Shown: positions 17,670-26,877 of the stretch, one piece after another
Layout: each line of letters starts with the position of its first letter
How positions within the stretch are numbered: the stretch's first letter is position 1
Assembly: GCF_900142605.1 (NCBI RefSeq)
Contig: NZ_FRBL01000003.1
Location: 627,472-691,471, forward strand
From: Chitinophaga jiangningensis
GTDB lineage: Bacteria > Bacteroidota > Bacteroidia > Chitinophagales > Chitinophagaceae
Length of the DNA stretch: 64,000 nucleotides
Reading direction: 5' to 3'
Notes under the pieces: model-generated
Told to the model about the DNA's origin: nothing
The model's database searches: none
The model's input: only the letters and a program-made list of their open reading frames with translations
Made by a program: the position numbers and the translations under genes

Positions 17670-18058
17670 TTTTTATCGGTGCGTGTCAGCAATACAGACA
17701 CAAAAGCCACAATAGCTGCAGCCAGAGAAATATATAATGCGGGATGGGTTTGTGGACAGATACCTATCTCGCATCTTCCGAAAATCATCACATTACGGAA
17801 AGTCCACGCCAGCATAAACCCGCAGATAAACAGGTTGACCCTTAACGTCCATTTCTTACGGATTGCAAAAAAGATCAGCGCTGCTGTGGCCAGGAAAATA
17901 TTCAATTTACCGGGCTCTCCGTAGTTGGAGCCTGCCGTGTTTACACCTGTAAACACCAGGTGCGTCAGGTGAGTGTCGTTAATTTCGGACCAAGGCAGGA
18001 ATGCACAGATAATCACTGCCAGCGATGCAACAATGCCAAATATCCTGGTTTTTGCCAT
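17666..18058 (-). CDS. Small four-helix membrane protein of unknown function
   Basis: About 130 residues, four predicted hydrophobic segments (residues 5-22, 50-68, 76-94, 106-126), with short charged loops and a C-terminal LLTRTDKN. Start taken at MAKTRIFG (18058) because the first helix follows directly; the longer frame adds 13 residues without a membrane signal. It follows the peptidase gene by 46 bases and may be co-transcribed with it. No family recognised. Confidence 0.65.
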   Translation of the reverse strand: MAKTRIFGIVASLAVIICAFLPWSEINDTHLTHLVFTGVNTAGSNYGEPGKLNIFLATAALIFFAIRKKWTLRVNLFICGFMLAWTFRNVMIFGRCEIGICPQTHPALYISLAAAIVAFVSVLLTRTDKN

Positions 18059-18104
18059 AACTCTAATTTTAGGGATGCGAAGGTAAAGAATAAACACTTA
18101 TTTC

Positions 18105-20288
18105 CTACCGTGCCCCAGGAGGACAATGTAATTTTATGAAATCAGTAAAGAGCGTGGACAGGTGTTCGCTGGTGCCCTCTCCTTCCGAAATACTGTGGGT
18201 ACGGTTAGGATAGGCCATAAACTGAAACTGTTTATTGTGGCGGATCAGGGCGTTGAGCATCATTTCAGAATTCTGGTAATGCACGTTATCGTCGCCAGTA
18301 CCCTGGATCAGCAGCAGTTTACCTTCCATTTGCGCCGCATAGGTTACGGGAGAACCTTTTTTGTAGGCCTCCATATCTTCCTGTGGTAAGCCGGTGTAAC
18401 GCTCCTGGTAGATGTTATCGTAGGTAAGGAGGTTGGTAACGGGTGCTACTGCCACTCCGGCTGTAAACAAGCCGGGATACTGACACAGCATGTTCAGCGT
18501 CATAGTACCACCGCCGCTCCAGCCCCAGATCAGGGACCTGGTGGAATCGATAAACGGATATTTTTCGAACATCGCGCGGGCGGTGAGTGCCTGATCGCGG
18601 GTATCGATTACCCCTATTTTCCCATACAGACTCTTACGCCATTCCCGGCCTTTAGGCAGCGGTGTTCCCCTGTTATCGAAGCACACATACACATAGCCGT
18701 CAGCAGCCATGCTCCCTTTGTACAGCGGATCTTCGCCGGTATAGTAATTATCCAGTGTCATAGCCATGGCAGGGCCGCCGTATACACTAAATACGACCGG
18801 GTATTTTTTAGCAGGATCGAAGTTATCAGGTTTCACCATATAGCCATCCATCGGTACACCGTCTGCGGTAATAATGCGGAGATATTCCATATTTTTCCCT
18901 CTGCCGGAGAAACGCTGCAGGGCATTGGCCATGGCAGACTTTAAAACAGGCGCTTCGGCCAGGTTCAGGAATTCGGCAGCAGGCCTTACCAGTTTATAAC
19001 TGGAGAAGGAATGTGCAGTCCACAGGCTGTACGGAGATAGTTCATATTTGTTGGTACCGTCCAGTTCACGCGGTGTAAGGCGGCTGGTATCACCGCCGCT
19101 GAGCGGTATGCTGTACAGGTATTGCTGAACAGGGTTGTACGGGGAAGCATGGAAATAAATCTTACCGGTACCCTGGTCTGCACGGAGCAGCTTCATTACG
19201 TCGTAGTTGCCCGGGGTAAGCAGTGTGGACTTACCATCTGCCAGCGCAATGCGGTACAGGTGACGCCATCCATCCTGCTCACTGAGCCATAGGAAGGATT
19301 TTCCATCGGGCAGGAAGTCCCAGCCCTTAATACCGTTATCGTCCCACATACTTTTTACATCGATCCAGGCTTTATCCGTTTCGGTATAGATGGTGCGGGT
19401 GGTGCCGTTATCCGCGCGGCAAATCATGATCTTGCTTTCGTTCTGGCGGCGGTTCAGCTGCTGAATGATCAGCTCATTGGTACCTGGAATCCATTCCATG
19501 CGGGGAATGTAATGCTGGCGGTTATCACCGGGCACGTTCATCCACGTGGTGCGTGCTGTTTGTATATTTACCACACCTACCTTCACCGCAGAAGGATCCT
19601 GACCGGCTACGGGGTATTCAACCGGAATGGTAAAGGAGTAGATAGAATCCGTGTTATTGATCATGAGGAAGTCGCGGGTTTTAGTAGCATCCACCTGCCA
19701 GTAGGCGATGGATTTACTGTCGGGACTCCAGCGAAAGCCATCGCGGCAATCCAGTTCTTCTTCATATACCCAGTCGAAGGTACCGTTGATAAAACGGCGG
19801 CTGCCGTTGGTAGTCATCGGTTTGATGATGCCGGTTGCCAGGTCTTCGAGGTAGAGATTGGAGCGACTCACATAGGCTGCATATTTACCGTCTGGTGATA
19901 TTTTGGCAAACATCAGAGAAGCCGCAGGCAAGGTTTTGCCGAGCTGGCGCAACTTTTTGGTACGAAGGTCCAGCAGCCAGTAGTCGCCTTTGGTTTCATA
20001 GCGCCATACCCGCTGGGTATTGGTATAGAGGAGTAGCTGTTGTTCGTCGTCCGAAAAACGGAAAGATTTTATTTCCAGCGGTTGTAAGGCCCCGGCTGGT
20101 TTGAGCAGTTCCATGGAAACTTTTATGGAAGGATTGGTACCGTCGCAGGGAACATAGGCGATGCCATCTTCCCTGATATCGTAATAGGCTTTACCGTCGG
20201 TACTCCAGGTAAATTGCGGTCCAGGCTGGGCTTTCAGGATACCGGCTACTCCTGGCAGCAGCAGTATCAACAGGGCTATTTTCTTCAT
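18105..20288 (-). CDS. Dipeptidyl peptidase IV-like S9 serine peptidase
   Basis: About 727 residues. Signal peptide MKKIALLILLLPGVAGILKAQ (start at 20288 preferred over 18 upstream codons). An eight-bladed DPP-IV N-terminal propeller includes the substrate-binding double Glu in DWVYEEELDCRDG. The alpha/beta hydrolase domain carries the nucleophile in GWSGGGTM, the Asp in GTGDDNVHYQN and the His in NRTHSI. The enzyme releases N-terminal X-Pro dipeptides and is likely periplasmic. Confidence 0.93.
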   Translation of the reverse strand: MKKIALLILLLPGVAGILKAQPGPQFTWSTDGKAYYDIREDGIAYVPCDGTNPSIKVSMELLKPAGALQPLEIKSFRFSDDEQQLLLYTNTQRVWRYETKGDYWLLDLRTKKLRQLGKTLPAASLMFAKISPDGKYAAYVSRSNLYLEDLATGIIKPMTTNGSRRFINGTFDWVYEEELDCRDGFRWSPDSKSIAYWQVDATKTRDFLMINNTDSIYSFTIPVEYPVAGQDPSAVKVGVVNIQTARTTWMNVPGDNRQHYIPRMEWIPGTNELIIQQLNRRQNESKIMICRADNGTTRTIYTETDKAWIDVKSMWDDNGIKGWDFLPDGKSFLWLSEQDGWRHLYRIALADGKSTLLTPGNYDVMKLLRADQGTGKIYFHASPYNPVQQYLYSIPLSGGDTSRLTPRELDGTNKYELSPYSLWTAHSFSSYKLVRPAAEFLNLAEAPVLKSAMANALQRFSGRGKNMEYLRIITADGVPMDGYMVKPDNFDPAKKYPVVFSVYGGPAMAMTLDNYYTGEDPLYKGSMAADGYVYVCFDNRGTPLPKGREWRKSLYGKIGVIDTRDQALTARAMFEKYPFIDSTRSLIWGWSGGGTMTLNMLCQYPGLFTAGVAVAPVTNLLTYDNIYQERYTGLPQEDMEAYKKGSPVTYAAQMEGKLLLIQGTGDDNVHYQNSEMMLNALIRHNKQFQFMAYPNRTHSISEGEGTSEHLSTLFTDFIKLHCPPGAR

Positions 20289-20510
20289 TGTCAAATTGAA
20301 TAAGTTGCAATGGTAACTAAAAAATAATAACAATTTGAACAAAAGGGAGAACGTTCTGTTAAAAGAGGCGGAAACCAGGTAAGGTAAAAATATTTTAAAC
20401 TATTTTTTATTATGTGGATAAAAAAACATGTGTAATACAAAAATATTCATAGGTTTTTATCTATTTTTATGCAAGAAATAACAATTACTTAATGAGTATC
20501 AGGAGGTTGT

Positions 20511-20530
20511 GCCTTCGGGCAAGGCTTTTA
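20511..20530 (+). terminator. Short hairpin followed by T run
   Basis: GCCTT-CGGGC-AAGGC then TTTTA, 52 bases upstream of the 20582 gene. Could be a weak terminator or attenuator in its leader. Confidence 0.3.
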
Positions 20531-20581
20531 CTGATGACACCAGACAAAATTATTATCCTGTTAGAAAAACCATAATAAGTT

Positions 20582-20839
20582 ATGATTCAAGTTACACTGT
20601 CTTACAAAAACCGCGAATTTGTACAACTGGAAGATTCATTTCTGGCGCAGATTGCCGAGAACACCAAGAAGCTGCTCTATGCTTTGCTGGAAGATATTTA
20701 CGATCTGCTGATCCAGGAAAAAGGTCATTTCCGTATTAACCTCGACAACCATCCTAAAATTGAAGTAGAAGGATTCAGCAGCGGACTGCAGGATCAAATT
20801 GAACGTACCCTGCGTGGCGAGTACGACTATGATTATTGA
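20582..20839 (+). CDS. Conserved-looking small protein of unknown function
   Basis: 85 residues, acidic (many Glu and Asp), ending GEYDYDY. Begins MIQVTLSYKNREFVQLEDSFL and contains a helical middle (ENTKKLLYALLEDIYDLLIQEKG). No motif is recognised and no membrane segment is present. It lies alone between the peptidase gene and the TRIC-like gene, 65 bases before the latter. Confidence 0.5.
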   Translation: MIQVTLSYKNREFVQLEDSFLAQIAENTKKLLYALLEDIYDLLIQEKGHFRINLDNHPKIEVEGFSSGLQDQIERTLRGEYDYDY

Positions 20840-20904
20840 TTGTTAAAACATTTCCGCTGTTATTTGACTATTCTATAACTTGCAGCTAAATCTTAGAACA
20901 GCGG

Positions 20905-21516
20905 ATGCATCTTTCTTACATTAACGTCCTGGAATTACTGGGAACATTTGCTTTTGCCATATCCGGCGCCACCGCCGCTATCAACAAATCATATGATGTT
21001 ATTGGTTTGCTCACCCTGTCGTTTGTAACGGCGATAGGCGGAGGAACCATCAGGGACCTGCTGATTGGCGCTACGCCTGTAGCGTGGATGCAGGATGAGT
21101 TGAGCAACACGGCCATTATCGTTGCTGCCATCATCGCTGCTTTATTTTTCTCCTATGTAAAAAGATTACATCAGTGGCTCACAGTATTTGATGCCATTGG
21201 TCTTGCTATGTTTACCGTAACGGGTATCAACAAAGGTATAGCTGCCGGGCTTCCTATGCCCATATGCGTGGCACTGGGCGCTATCACCGGTACCTTTGGC
21301 GGATTACTGCGTGATGTGATTTCCGGTGAACAACCGATCTTATTTACCCGTGAAATTTATGCAGCAGCCTCCATTGCAGGCGGAACCATTTATGTTGCCG
21401 GCACCTACTATAATGCTGATGCAGATTTTATTCAGAGTATAGCCGTTGCCGTTATAGTCGCCATACGATTGGTAAGCCTCCGTTATAACTGGCAGCTGCC
21501 GCGACTCCGGGGCTAA
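20905..21516 (+). CDS. TRIC/UPF0126 family membrane protein
   Basis: 203 residues with about seven hydrophobic segments. It has the two-fold repeat of the family: GTFAFAISGATAA...FVTAIGGGTIRDLLIGATPV and later GAITGTFGGLLRDVISGEQP. Bacterial relatives of trimeric intracellular cation channels form potassium-permeable trimers; YadS is the E. coli relative. It lies 65 bases after the 85-residue gene and 56 before marC-like. Confidence 0.88.
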   Translation: MHLSYINVLELLGTFAFAISGATAAINKSYDVIGLLTLSFVTAIGGGTIRDLLIGATPVAWMQDELSNTAIIVAAIIAALFFSYVKRLHQWLTVFDAIGLAMFTVTGINKGIAAGLPMPICVALGAITGTFGGLLRDVISGEQPILFTREIYAAASIAGGTIYVAGTYYNADADFIQSIAVAVIVAIRLVSLRYNWQLPRLRG

Positions 21517-21572
21517 CGCACCTGCCGCAATTCATTCTTCTCTACATAATATAAAATTCCTATATTGCTGTT

Positions 21573-22217
21573 ATGAGGGAAATATTTGATAATTATTTTG
21601 CTTTTGCCACCACCGTATTTATGGGACTATTTGCAATTGTGAATCCCATTTCTTCCATACCGGTATTTCTGGAGCTGACGTCCAACATGGATAAGCCGCA
21701 ACGAAGGAATATCGCTACCAAATCGGTACTGATTGCATTTTGTATTATCGCAGTATTCAGTGTGGCGGGTAAACTGATTTTCCATGTATTTGGCATTACC
21801 CTCGCAGCCCTCCGTGTTACAGGAGGCATCCTTGTTTTTGTAATTGGATATGAGATGGTGCGTGGAAAAGATGAAGAGAAAAATAACCCTAAACTGGGCG
21901 ATCAGCCCGTTAAAGCAGATCATGGTATCAGTGCTGCCATTACCCCGCTGGCAATGCCACTGCTGGCAGGCCCCGGTACCATCACCACTGCCATGAGCTA
22001 CTCCGCAGCCAAGGATGTATATCACCTTGCCATAGTAATGGGCGTATACGCATTGATTTGTTATATCACCTATCTGCTGTTTCTTGCAGGCAATAAGATC
22101 GTTAATGTGATCGGTACCAATGTAATGATGGTGATCACAAAAATGATGGGTTTAATATTGGCTGTGATCGGCGTACAGATGCTGGCACTGGGAGTAATGG
22201 AACTATTTAAACTTTAA
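21573..22217 (+). CDS. MarC family integral membrane protein
   Basis: 214 residues, six or so membrane segments. The start FMGLFAIVNPISSIPVFLELT and the PLAMPLLAGPGTITTAM segment are signatures of the MarC/UPF0056 family, whose role is unknown despite the old link to multidrug resistance. It forms a same-strand pair with the TRIC-like gene. Confidence 0.9.
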   Translation: MREIFDNYFAFATTVFMGLFAIVNPISSIPVFLELTSNMDKPQRRNIATKSVLIAFCIIAVFSVAGKLIFHVFGITLAALRVTGGILVFVIGYEMVRGKDEEKNNPKLGDQPVKADHGISAAITPLAMPLLAGPGTITTAMSYSAAKDVYHLAIVMGVYALICYITYLLFLAGNKIVNVIGTNVMMVITKMMGLILAVIGVQMLALGVMELFKL

Positions 22218-22544
22218 TTTTTTTTCTTTCCACAAAGAGAACAATTTTATTTTAGCTGGTGTTATTAAAATATAAATAAGCTTATAGCAAAGAAAAAGTC
22301 GGCCCCTACCCGATCAATCTGAATTCTACAACAATCCTTGAACTTATTTAAAGACATAAAACCGTCATTGGAAAATGACGCAAAGATATTTTTTCGATTA
22401 ACAACAGGTAAAATCCGTTATTGATTACTAGGTGGATGTTATCGTTCCCTTTTTTCAATTGGAACTTAAAAAAATCAATATAGACGGAACAGTTAGCAGA
22501 AAAGCCGTCCCGATTCTTCGGGACGGCCGGTTTTTACAGCAGTG
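22218..22544. other. Gene-free stretch between marC-like gene and RND adaptor gene
   Basis: Contains a hairpin CGTCATT-GGAA-AATGACG (22363-22380), a minus-strand TATCTTTG (22381-22388) and the bidirectional terminator at 22504. No coding signal seen. Confidence 0.5.
22504..22535. terminator. Bidirectional terminator
   Basis: Ten-pair perfect stem GCCGTCCCGA/TCGGGACGGC with four-base loop, T run on the plus side and TTTT on the minus side. It ends the RND operon 18 bases after the adaptor stop. Confidence 0.85.
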
Positions 22545-23642
22545 CTAATTAATTGTTTCTCCTTCACGAATATCATCCGTTGCATTTTCAACTACCTGAT
22601 CCCCCGGCTGCAACAGCCCGAAAATTTCTGTTGAATCATTGTGGTGATTGCCTTCCTGTATATCAATCCATTTTGTTTTTTTATCTTTTACCAATACCAC
22701 ATATTTTTTTTCGGTAGATGCTACCACTGCTGTTGCAGGAACCACCATGGCCCCTGAAGAACCGCTCACCGGTATATTCACCTCGGTATACATGCCCGGT
22801 TTTAACCGATGATTAACATTTTGCACATCAATTTCTACAGCTTCTGACCTGTATTTATTATTCAGCGTGCCGGCCTGTCTGGATATTTTTCCCTGAAAAT
22901 TCTGGCCTGGCATAGCATTCACCTTAAAGGTCACCACAGCCCCTTCTTGCAACTGCGCACTTAAAATTTCAGGCACCTGTAATACAAGCCTGAGCTTATC
23001 TTCCTGTTCCAGCATCAGCATCGGCTTATCGTCGGATTTAGTTGCAGGTCCTACCAATGCACCGGGATGTATGTTACGCTCTGTAATTACTCCATCAAAG
23101 GGAGCGGTCACGGTAAGATAATCTTTCATGGCCGCAGATGCAGCCAGATTGGAGCGCTCGGTATTCATCAAGGCACTGTCGGCCATCATTTTTGCCCTGG
23201 ACATTTCCAGGTCGTGCGCTGCAATGGTACCCGGCGTAGCACTGGTGGCCAGCATACGCTCGTAGTTATCCTTGCTGGCAGCAAACAAAGCGGCCGCCTG
23301 GTGGTAGCGCGACTGCGCAGCAAAATACTGCTGCATCACTTCGGGTGCTTCCAGTTGCAACAGCAATTGTCCCTTCTTTACGCGACTACCTCTGTCTACC
23401 GCTACTGTTTTAATGAAGCCGCTGATCCGCGGATAAATACTCACTTTTTCAAATGCTTCCAATGCACCAGGTAATTGTATGGAAGACGCCAATGGCTGTT
23501 TAACCACGGTGGCCAGTTGATATTGCTTTGCCTTATGCCGGTTGGATTTTACCTGAGGTGATGTACTGTGGCAGGCGCCTAAGAATACTATCGATCCGGA
23601 AAATAGCAGGGAGCTAAATAATTTATATGGTTGCATGAACAT
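22545..23642 (-). CDS. RND efflux periplasmic adaptor (membrane fusion lipoprotein)
   Basis: 365 residues. Lipoprotein signal with lipobox LGAC near residue 24. The fold order is typical: barrel-sandwich segment (RGSRVKKGQLLLQLEAPE), helical hairpin (AAQSRYHQAAALFAASKDNYERM), second half-motif (VTAPFDGVITERNIHPGALVG) and beta-barrel. It links the RND pump to TolC. An internal ATG two codons in is an equal start. Its start overlaps the end of the RND gene by about 20 bases, showing translational coupling. Confidence 0.92.
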   Translation of the reverse strand: MFMQPYKLFSSLLFSGSIVFLGACHSTSPQVKSNRHKAKQYQLATVVKQPLASSIQLPGALEAFEKVSIYPRISGFIKTVAVDRGSRVKKGQLLLQLEAPEVMQQYFAAQSRYHQAAALFAASKDNYERMLATSATPGTIAAHDLEMSRAKMMADSALMNTERSNLAASAAMKDYLTVTAPFDGVITERNIHPGALVGPATKSDDKPMLMLEQEDKLRLVLQVPEILSAQLQEGAVVTFKVNAMPGQNFQGKISRQAGTLNNKYRSEAVEIDVQNVNHRLKPGMYTEVNIPVSGSSGAMVVPATAVVASTEKKYVVLVKDKKTKWIDIQEGNHHNDSTEIFGLLQPGDQVVENATDDIREGETIN

Positions 23643-26600
23643 TATTTTTAGTTGAATGAGAAACTTTCTTTTCTGTCGGCATCAGCGAAGGTGATTCATA
23701 GGCAGCCTTCCGCTGTGCCCAGGCGTAAATCAGTGGTAGTATCAGCAATGCGGCCAGCGTAGAAGCGATGAGACCACCAATGACGGCGCGGCCCAGCGGC
23801 GCCGTTTGGTCCCCGGCTTCACCCAGGCCGGAAGCCATCGGTATCATGCCCGCTATCATAGCCAGGCTCGTCATCAATATTGGCCGCAGGCGAATACCTG
23901 CACTCACCACCGCTGCCTTGCCGGCATCGCGGTATTCCAGCCGCAATTTTTCCGCATTGGTTACAATCAGGATGGCATTGGCCACAGAAACCCCGGTGGA
24001 CATAATCATGCCCATATAAGATTGCAGGTTAAGTGTAGCACCCGTCAGCAACAATGCGATTAATGATCCTGCTATTACTGCAGGCACCGTGGTGAGTACC
24101 ACCAGCGATATGCGCATGGACTGGTAGTTAGCTGCCAGCAGCAGGAAAATCACCAGCACGGCAATCATTAGTCCGGACTGTAAACTATCCAGCGTTTCCA
24201 CCAGCAGACTGCTGGCTCCCTTTACTTCTGTTTTTAATCCTTTAGGCGGCGCTCCTGCATCATCGATAGCTTTTTGTACTGCCTGTGTAGCCGTAGCCAG
24301 GTCCATCTTGTGAATATTAGCACTAACGGTAACGAATCTACGCGGCCCTGACCTGTCCAGCTGCCCTGGCATCTCCCCCATACTAAAAGTGGCTACATCA
24401 GAAAGTACTGGCCGTGCCTGGCCCTTTACCAACGGAATCTCCCTGAGGTCCGACAAAGAAGTCATGTTATATTCCGGCACCTGCACCTGTACCTGGTAGG
24501 TATAAGCCACCTTTTCATCCAGCCACTGGTTTTTTTCTGTAAACCTGCTGGAAGAAGTGGATGCAGTAATGGAACGGGCTACCTGGCTGATGTCCAGCCC
24601 CATCTGCGCCAGTTTAAAACGGTCAATGTTGATGTTGATCACCGGAAAATGCAGGGGCTGTGCAATCTGTACATCACGCAGAAAGGACACCTGTTGCAGG
24701 TTGGTAACGATCTTTTTTGCATAATCCTCGATCTGCTTAATATCCTTTCCGGCAACCCTCACCTCAATCGGATTATTGGCGCCCTGACTCATAATTTTTT
24801 CTGTGAGGTCAATGGGTTCAAAAGAAATGCGTGATTTCGGAAACAGGCTGTCCACCTTGCTTCGCAGCGTTTCTTTCAGCTCATCCATATCTACCTTATA
24901 TGCCTCATCCAGGTTTACCTGCAGTACAGCCTCGTGGGTACCACTGTTAAAAATATAGAGGTTACTGGTACCATAACTGCTGGGAATAAGGCCTACGTAC
25001 GCGGAGCTGATGGCTACATGCCCATTGGTAGTTTCATCAATTAAGCTAAGCAACTGATGTACTTTTGCTTCCGTTCTTTCCAGCCTGGTACCATCCGGCT
25101 CGCGAAGGCGCAGCTGGAACTGGTTACCATTTACGTGCGGCATCAGGTCCTTTCCGATATACCAGTAGCAGCCACCGGCAACGGCCAGCGCGAGCACCAG
25201 GTAAGCACCCATAATGAGGCCGGCACGGGATTTCCATCTGTCGAGCAGGTTCATGAAGCCTACCTTAAATCGTTCGAAGCCTTTGAGCTCAGCAGCGTGC
25301 GAGGTTTCATAGGCTACCTGCTCCTGAATTTCGTCCACCTCTTCTTCATCCAATGCGAGACTATGTTGTGCATGCTGGTACTTTTCAGCTTTAAGCCACC
25401 AGTTAGCAATTACCGGCACCAGGGTTTGTGCGGCAAAGTAGGAAGCGATCATCGCAAAACCTATGCTCAGCGCCAGCGGCAGGAACATGGCTTTCGGTAC
25501 ACCCGTCATAATAAAGGAGGGTGCGAACACTGCGAGGATACAGAGCAGGATCAGCAGTAGCGGAAATGATATTTCTTCACAGGCATCATAAATCGCCTGT
25601 TTTTTTGACTTCCCTAATTCAAGATGCTGGTGAATATTTTCGATCGTTACCGTGGCCTGATCCACGAGGATACCGATGGCCAGTGCCAGCCCACTCAGGG
25701 TCATGATGTTGATGGTTTGCCCGCTCAGGTGCAGGAATAATACAGCCGCCATAATGGCCACCGGTATAGTCACTACCACCACAAGGCAACTACGCAGGTC
25801 TTTGAGGAATAGCAGCACCATCAAACCTGTGAGCAGGGCACCTAATATCCCTTCTGTCATCAAACTTTTAACGGCATTGATCACGAATACCGACTGGTCA
25901 AATTCATAGCTGAGTTTTACATCGTCCGGCAGCAGGGACTGCATTTCGGGGATACGTTGTTTCAGGGTTTTCACCACGTCCCAGGTGCTGGCATCAGCTG
26001 TTTTTACTACCGGAATATATACAGAGCGATTCCCGTTAACCAGGGCATAGTCCACCGTTACGTCCGACCCATCGGTAACGCGGGCTACATCTTTGATGAA
26101 AATATTGGCGTTACCATTGCTGGCAATGGGGATATCACCGAAGTCGGCCACTTCCTTTTCCAGGCTGTTCAGCGTGGTCACATACATGGTGTTGTTGATG
26201 CGGATGTTCCCCGATGGCGTCATTACATTATTCTTCGCAATCGCTTCCACCACCTGGTCGGCAGAGAGGTTGAAGCTGCGGAGCTTTTGCGGGTCCACAC
26301 TCACCACCACGGAGCGGGAATTGGCACCAAACGGCGGTGGCGCCGAGAGTCCTGGCACTGTAGAAAACATGGGCCGGATACGCGTTCCGGCCAGGTCGGC
26401 CATTTCTTTGAGTGTGCGGGTGGGACTACTAAGTACCAGCTGCCCTACCGGCAGGGAGGAGGCATCGAAGCGCACCACCTGCGGCGGCAATGCTCCCGGC
26501 GGGAAAAACTTCATGGCACGGTTTACCTGCAAAGCCACCTGTGCAGAGGCTTCCGCCATATCGGTACTTTCATAAAAAGTAAGTTTAAGCATGGTGAGCC

Positions 26601-26859
26601 CCTGAATATTTCTGCTGGTAATATTTTTCACGCCGTTCACGTAAAGGAACTGGTCCTGAAGGCGGGTGGAAAAAAATCCTTCCATCTGTTTGGCGGACAT
26701 GCCCCCATACGGCTCTATCACATATATTGTGGGGAGGTTGAGTTTTGGAAAGATGTCGATCGGTATTTTGAATACCGACAGCAGGGCAAACAACAGTACA
26801 CCGGTGGTGATGATCACCACGGCAACCGGCTTTTTTAATGCTGAAGTCACTAATGACAT
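23623..26859 (-). CDS. RND (HAE1-type) efflux permease
   Basis: About 1,078 residues, twelve membrane helices in two halves with large periplasmic loops. Start at the ATG 26859 (MSLVTSALKKPVAV), three codons inside a GTG. In helix 4 the usual proton-relay pair Asp-Asp reads VDQATVTIEN, so the second Asp is Gln; in helix 10, where Lys normally occurs, the sequence is VSVANAILIV with Ala. It thus belongs to the divergent branch with VD(E/Q)AT. Substrate not inferable. It is the middle gene of the TolC-RND-adaptor operon. Confidence 0.92.
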   Translation of the reverse strand: MSLVTSALKKPVAVVIITTGVLLFALLSVFKIPIDIFPKLNLPTIYVIEPYGGMSAKQMEGFFSTRLQDQFLYVNGVKNITSRNIQGLTMLKLTFYESTDMAEASAQVALQVNRAMKFFPPGALPPQVVRFDASSLPVGQLVLSSPTRTLKEMADLAGTRIRPMFSTVPGLSAPPPFGANSRSVVVSVDPQKLRSFNLSADQVVEAIAKNNVMTPSGNIRINNTMYVTTLNSLEKEVADFGDIPIASNGNANIFIKDVARVTDGSDVTVDYALVNGNRSVYIPVVKTADASTWDVVKTLKQRIPEMQSLLPDDVKLSYEFDQSVFVINAVKSLMTEGILGALLTGLMVLLFLKDLRSCLVVVVTIPVAIMAAVLFLHLSGQTINIMTLSGLALAIGILVDQATVTIENIHQHLELGKSKKQAIYDACEEISFPLLLILLCILAVFAPSFIMTGVPKAMFLPLALSIGFAMIASYFAAQTLVPVIANWWLKAEKYQHAQHSLALDEEEVDEIQEQVAYETSHAAELKGFERFKVGFMNLLDRWKSRAGLIMGAYLVLALAVAGGCYWYIGKDLMPHVNGNQFQLRLREPDGTRLERTEAKVHQLLSLIDETTNGHVAISSAYVGLIPSSYGTSNLYIFNSGTHEAVLQVNLDEAYKVDMDELKETLRSKVDSLFPKSRISFEPIDLTEKIMSQGANNPIEVRVAGKDIKQIEDYAKKIVTNLQQVSFLRDVQIAQPLHFPVININIDRFKLAQMGLDISQVARSITASTSSSRFTEKNQWLDEKVAYTYQVQVQVPEYNMTSLSDLREIPLVKGQARPVLSDVATFSMGEMPGQLDRSGPRRFVTVSANIHKMDLATATQAVQKAIDDAGAPPKGLKTEVKGASSLLVETLDSLQSGLMIAVLVIFLLLAANYQSMRISLVVLTTVPAVIAGSLIALLLTGATLNLQSYMGMIMSTGVSVANAILIVTNAEKLRLEYRDAGKAAVVSAGIRLRPILMTSLAMIAGMIPMASGLGEAGDQTAPLGRAVIGGLIASTLAALLILPLIYAWAQRKAAYESPSLMPTEKKVSHSTKNNVHATI

Positions 26860-26877
26860 AATAATCACAGTTAAAGG

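Noticed and set aside
20440..20580. Riboswitch before the 85-residue gene
   Set aside because: There is one small hairpin with a weak T tail; no known aptamer core could be recognised.
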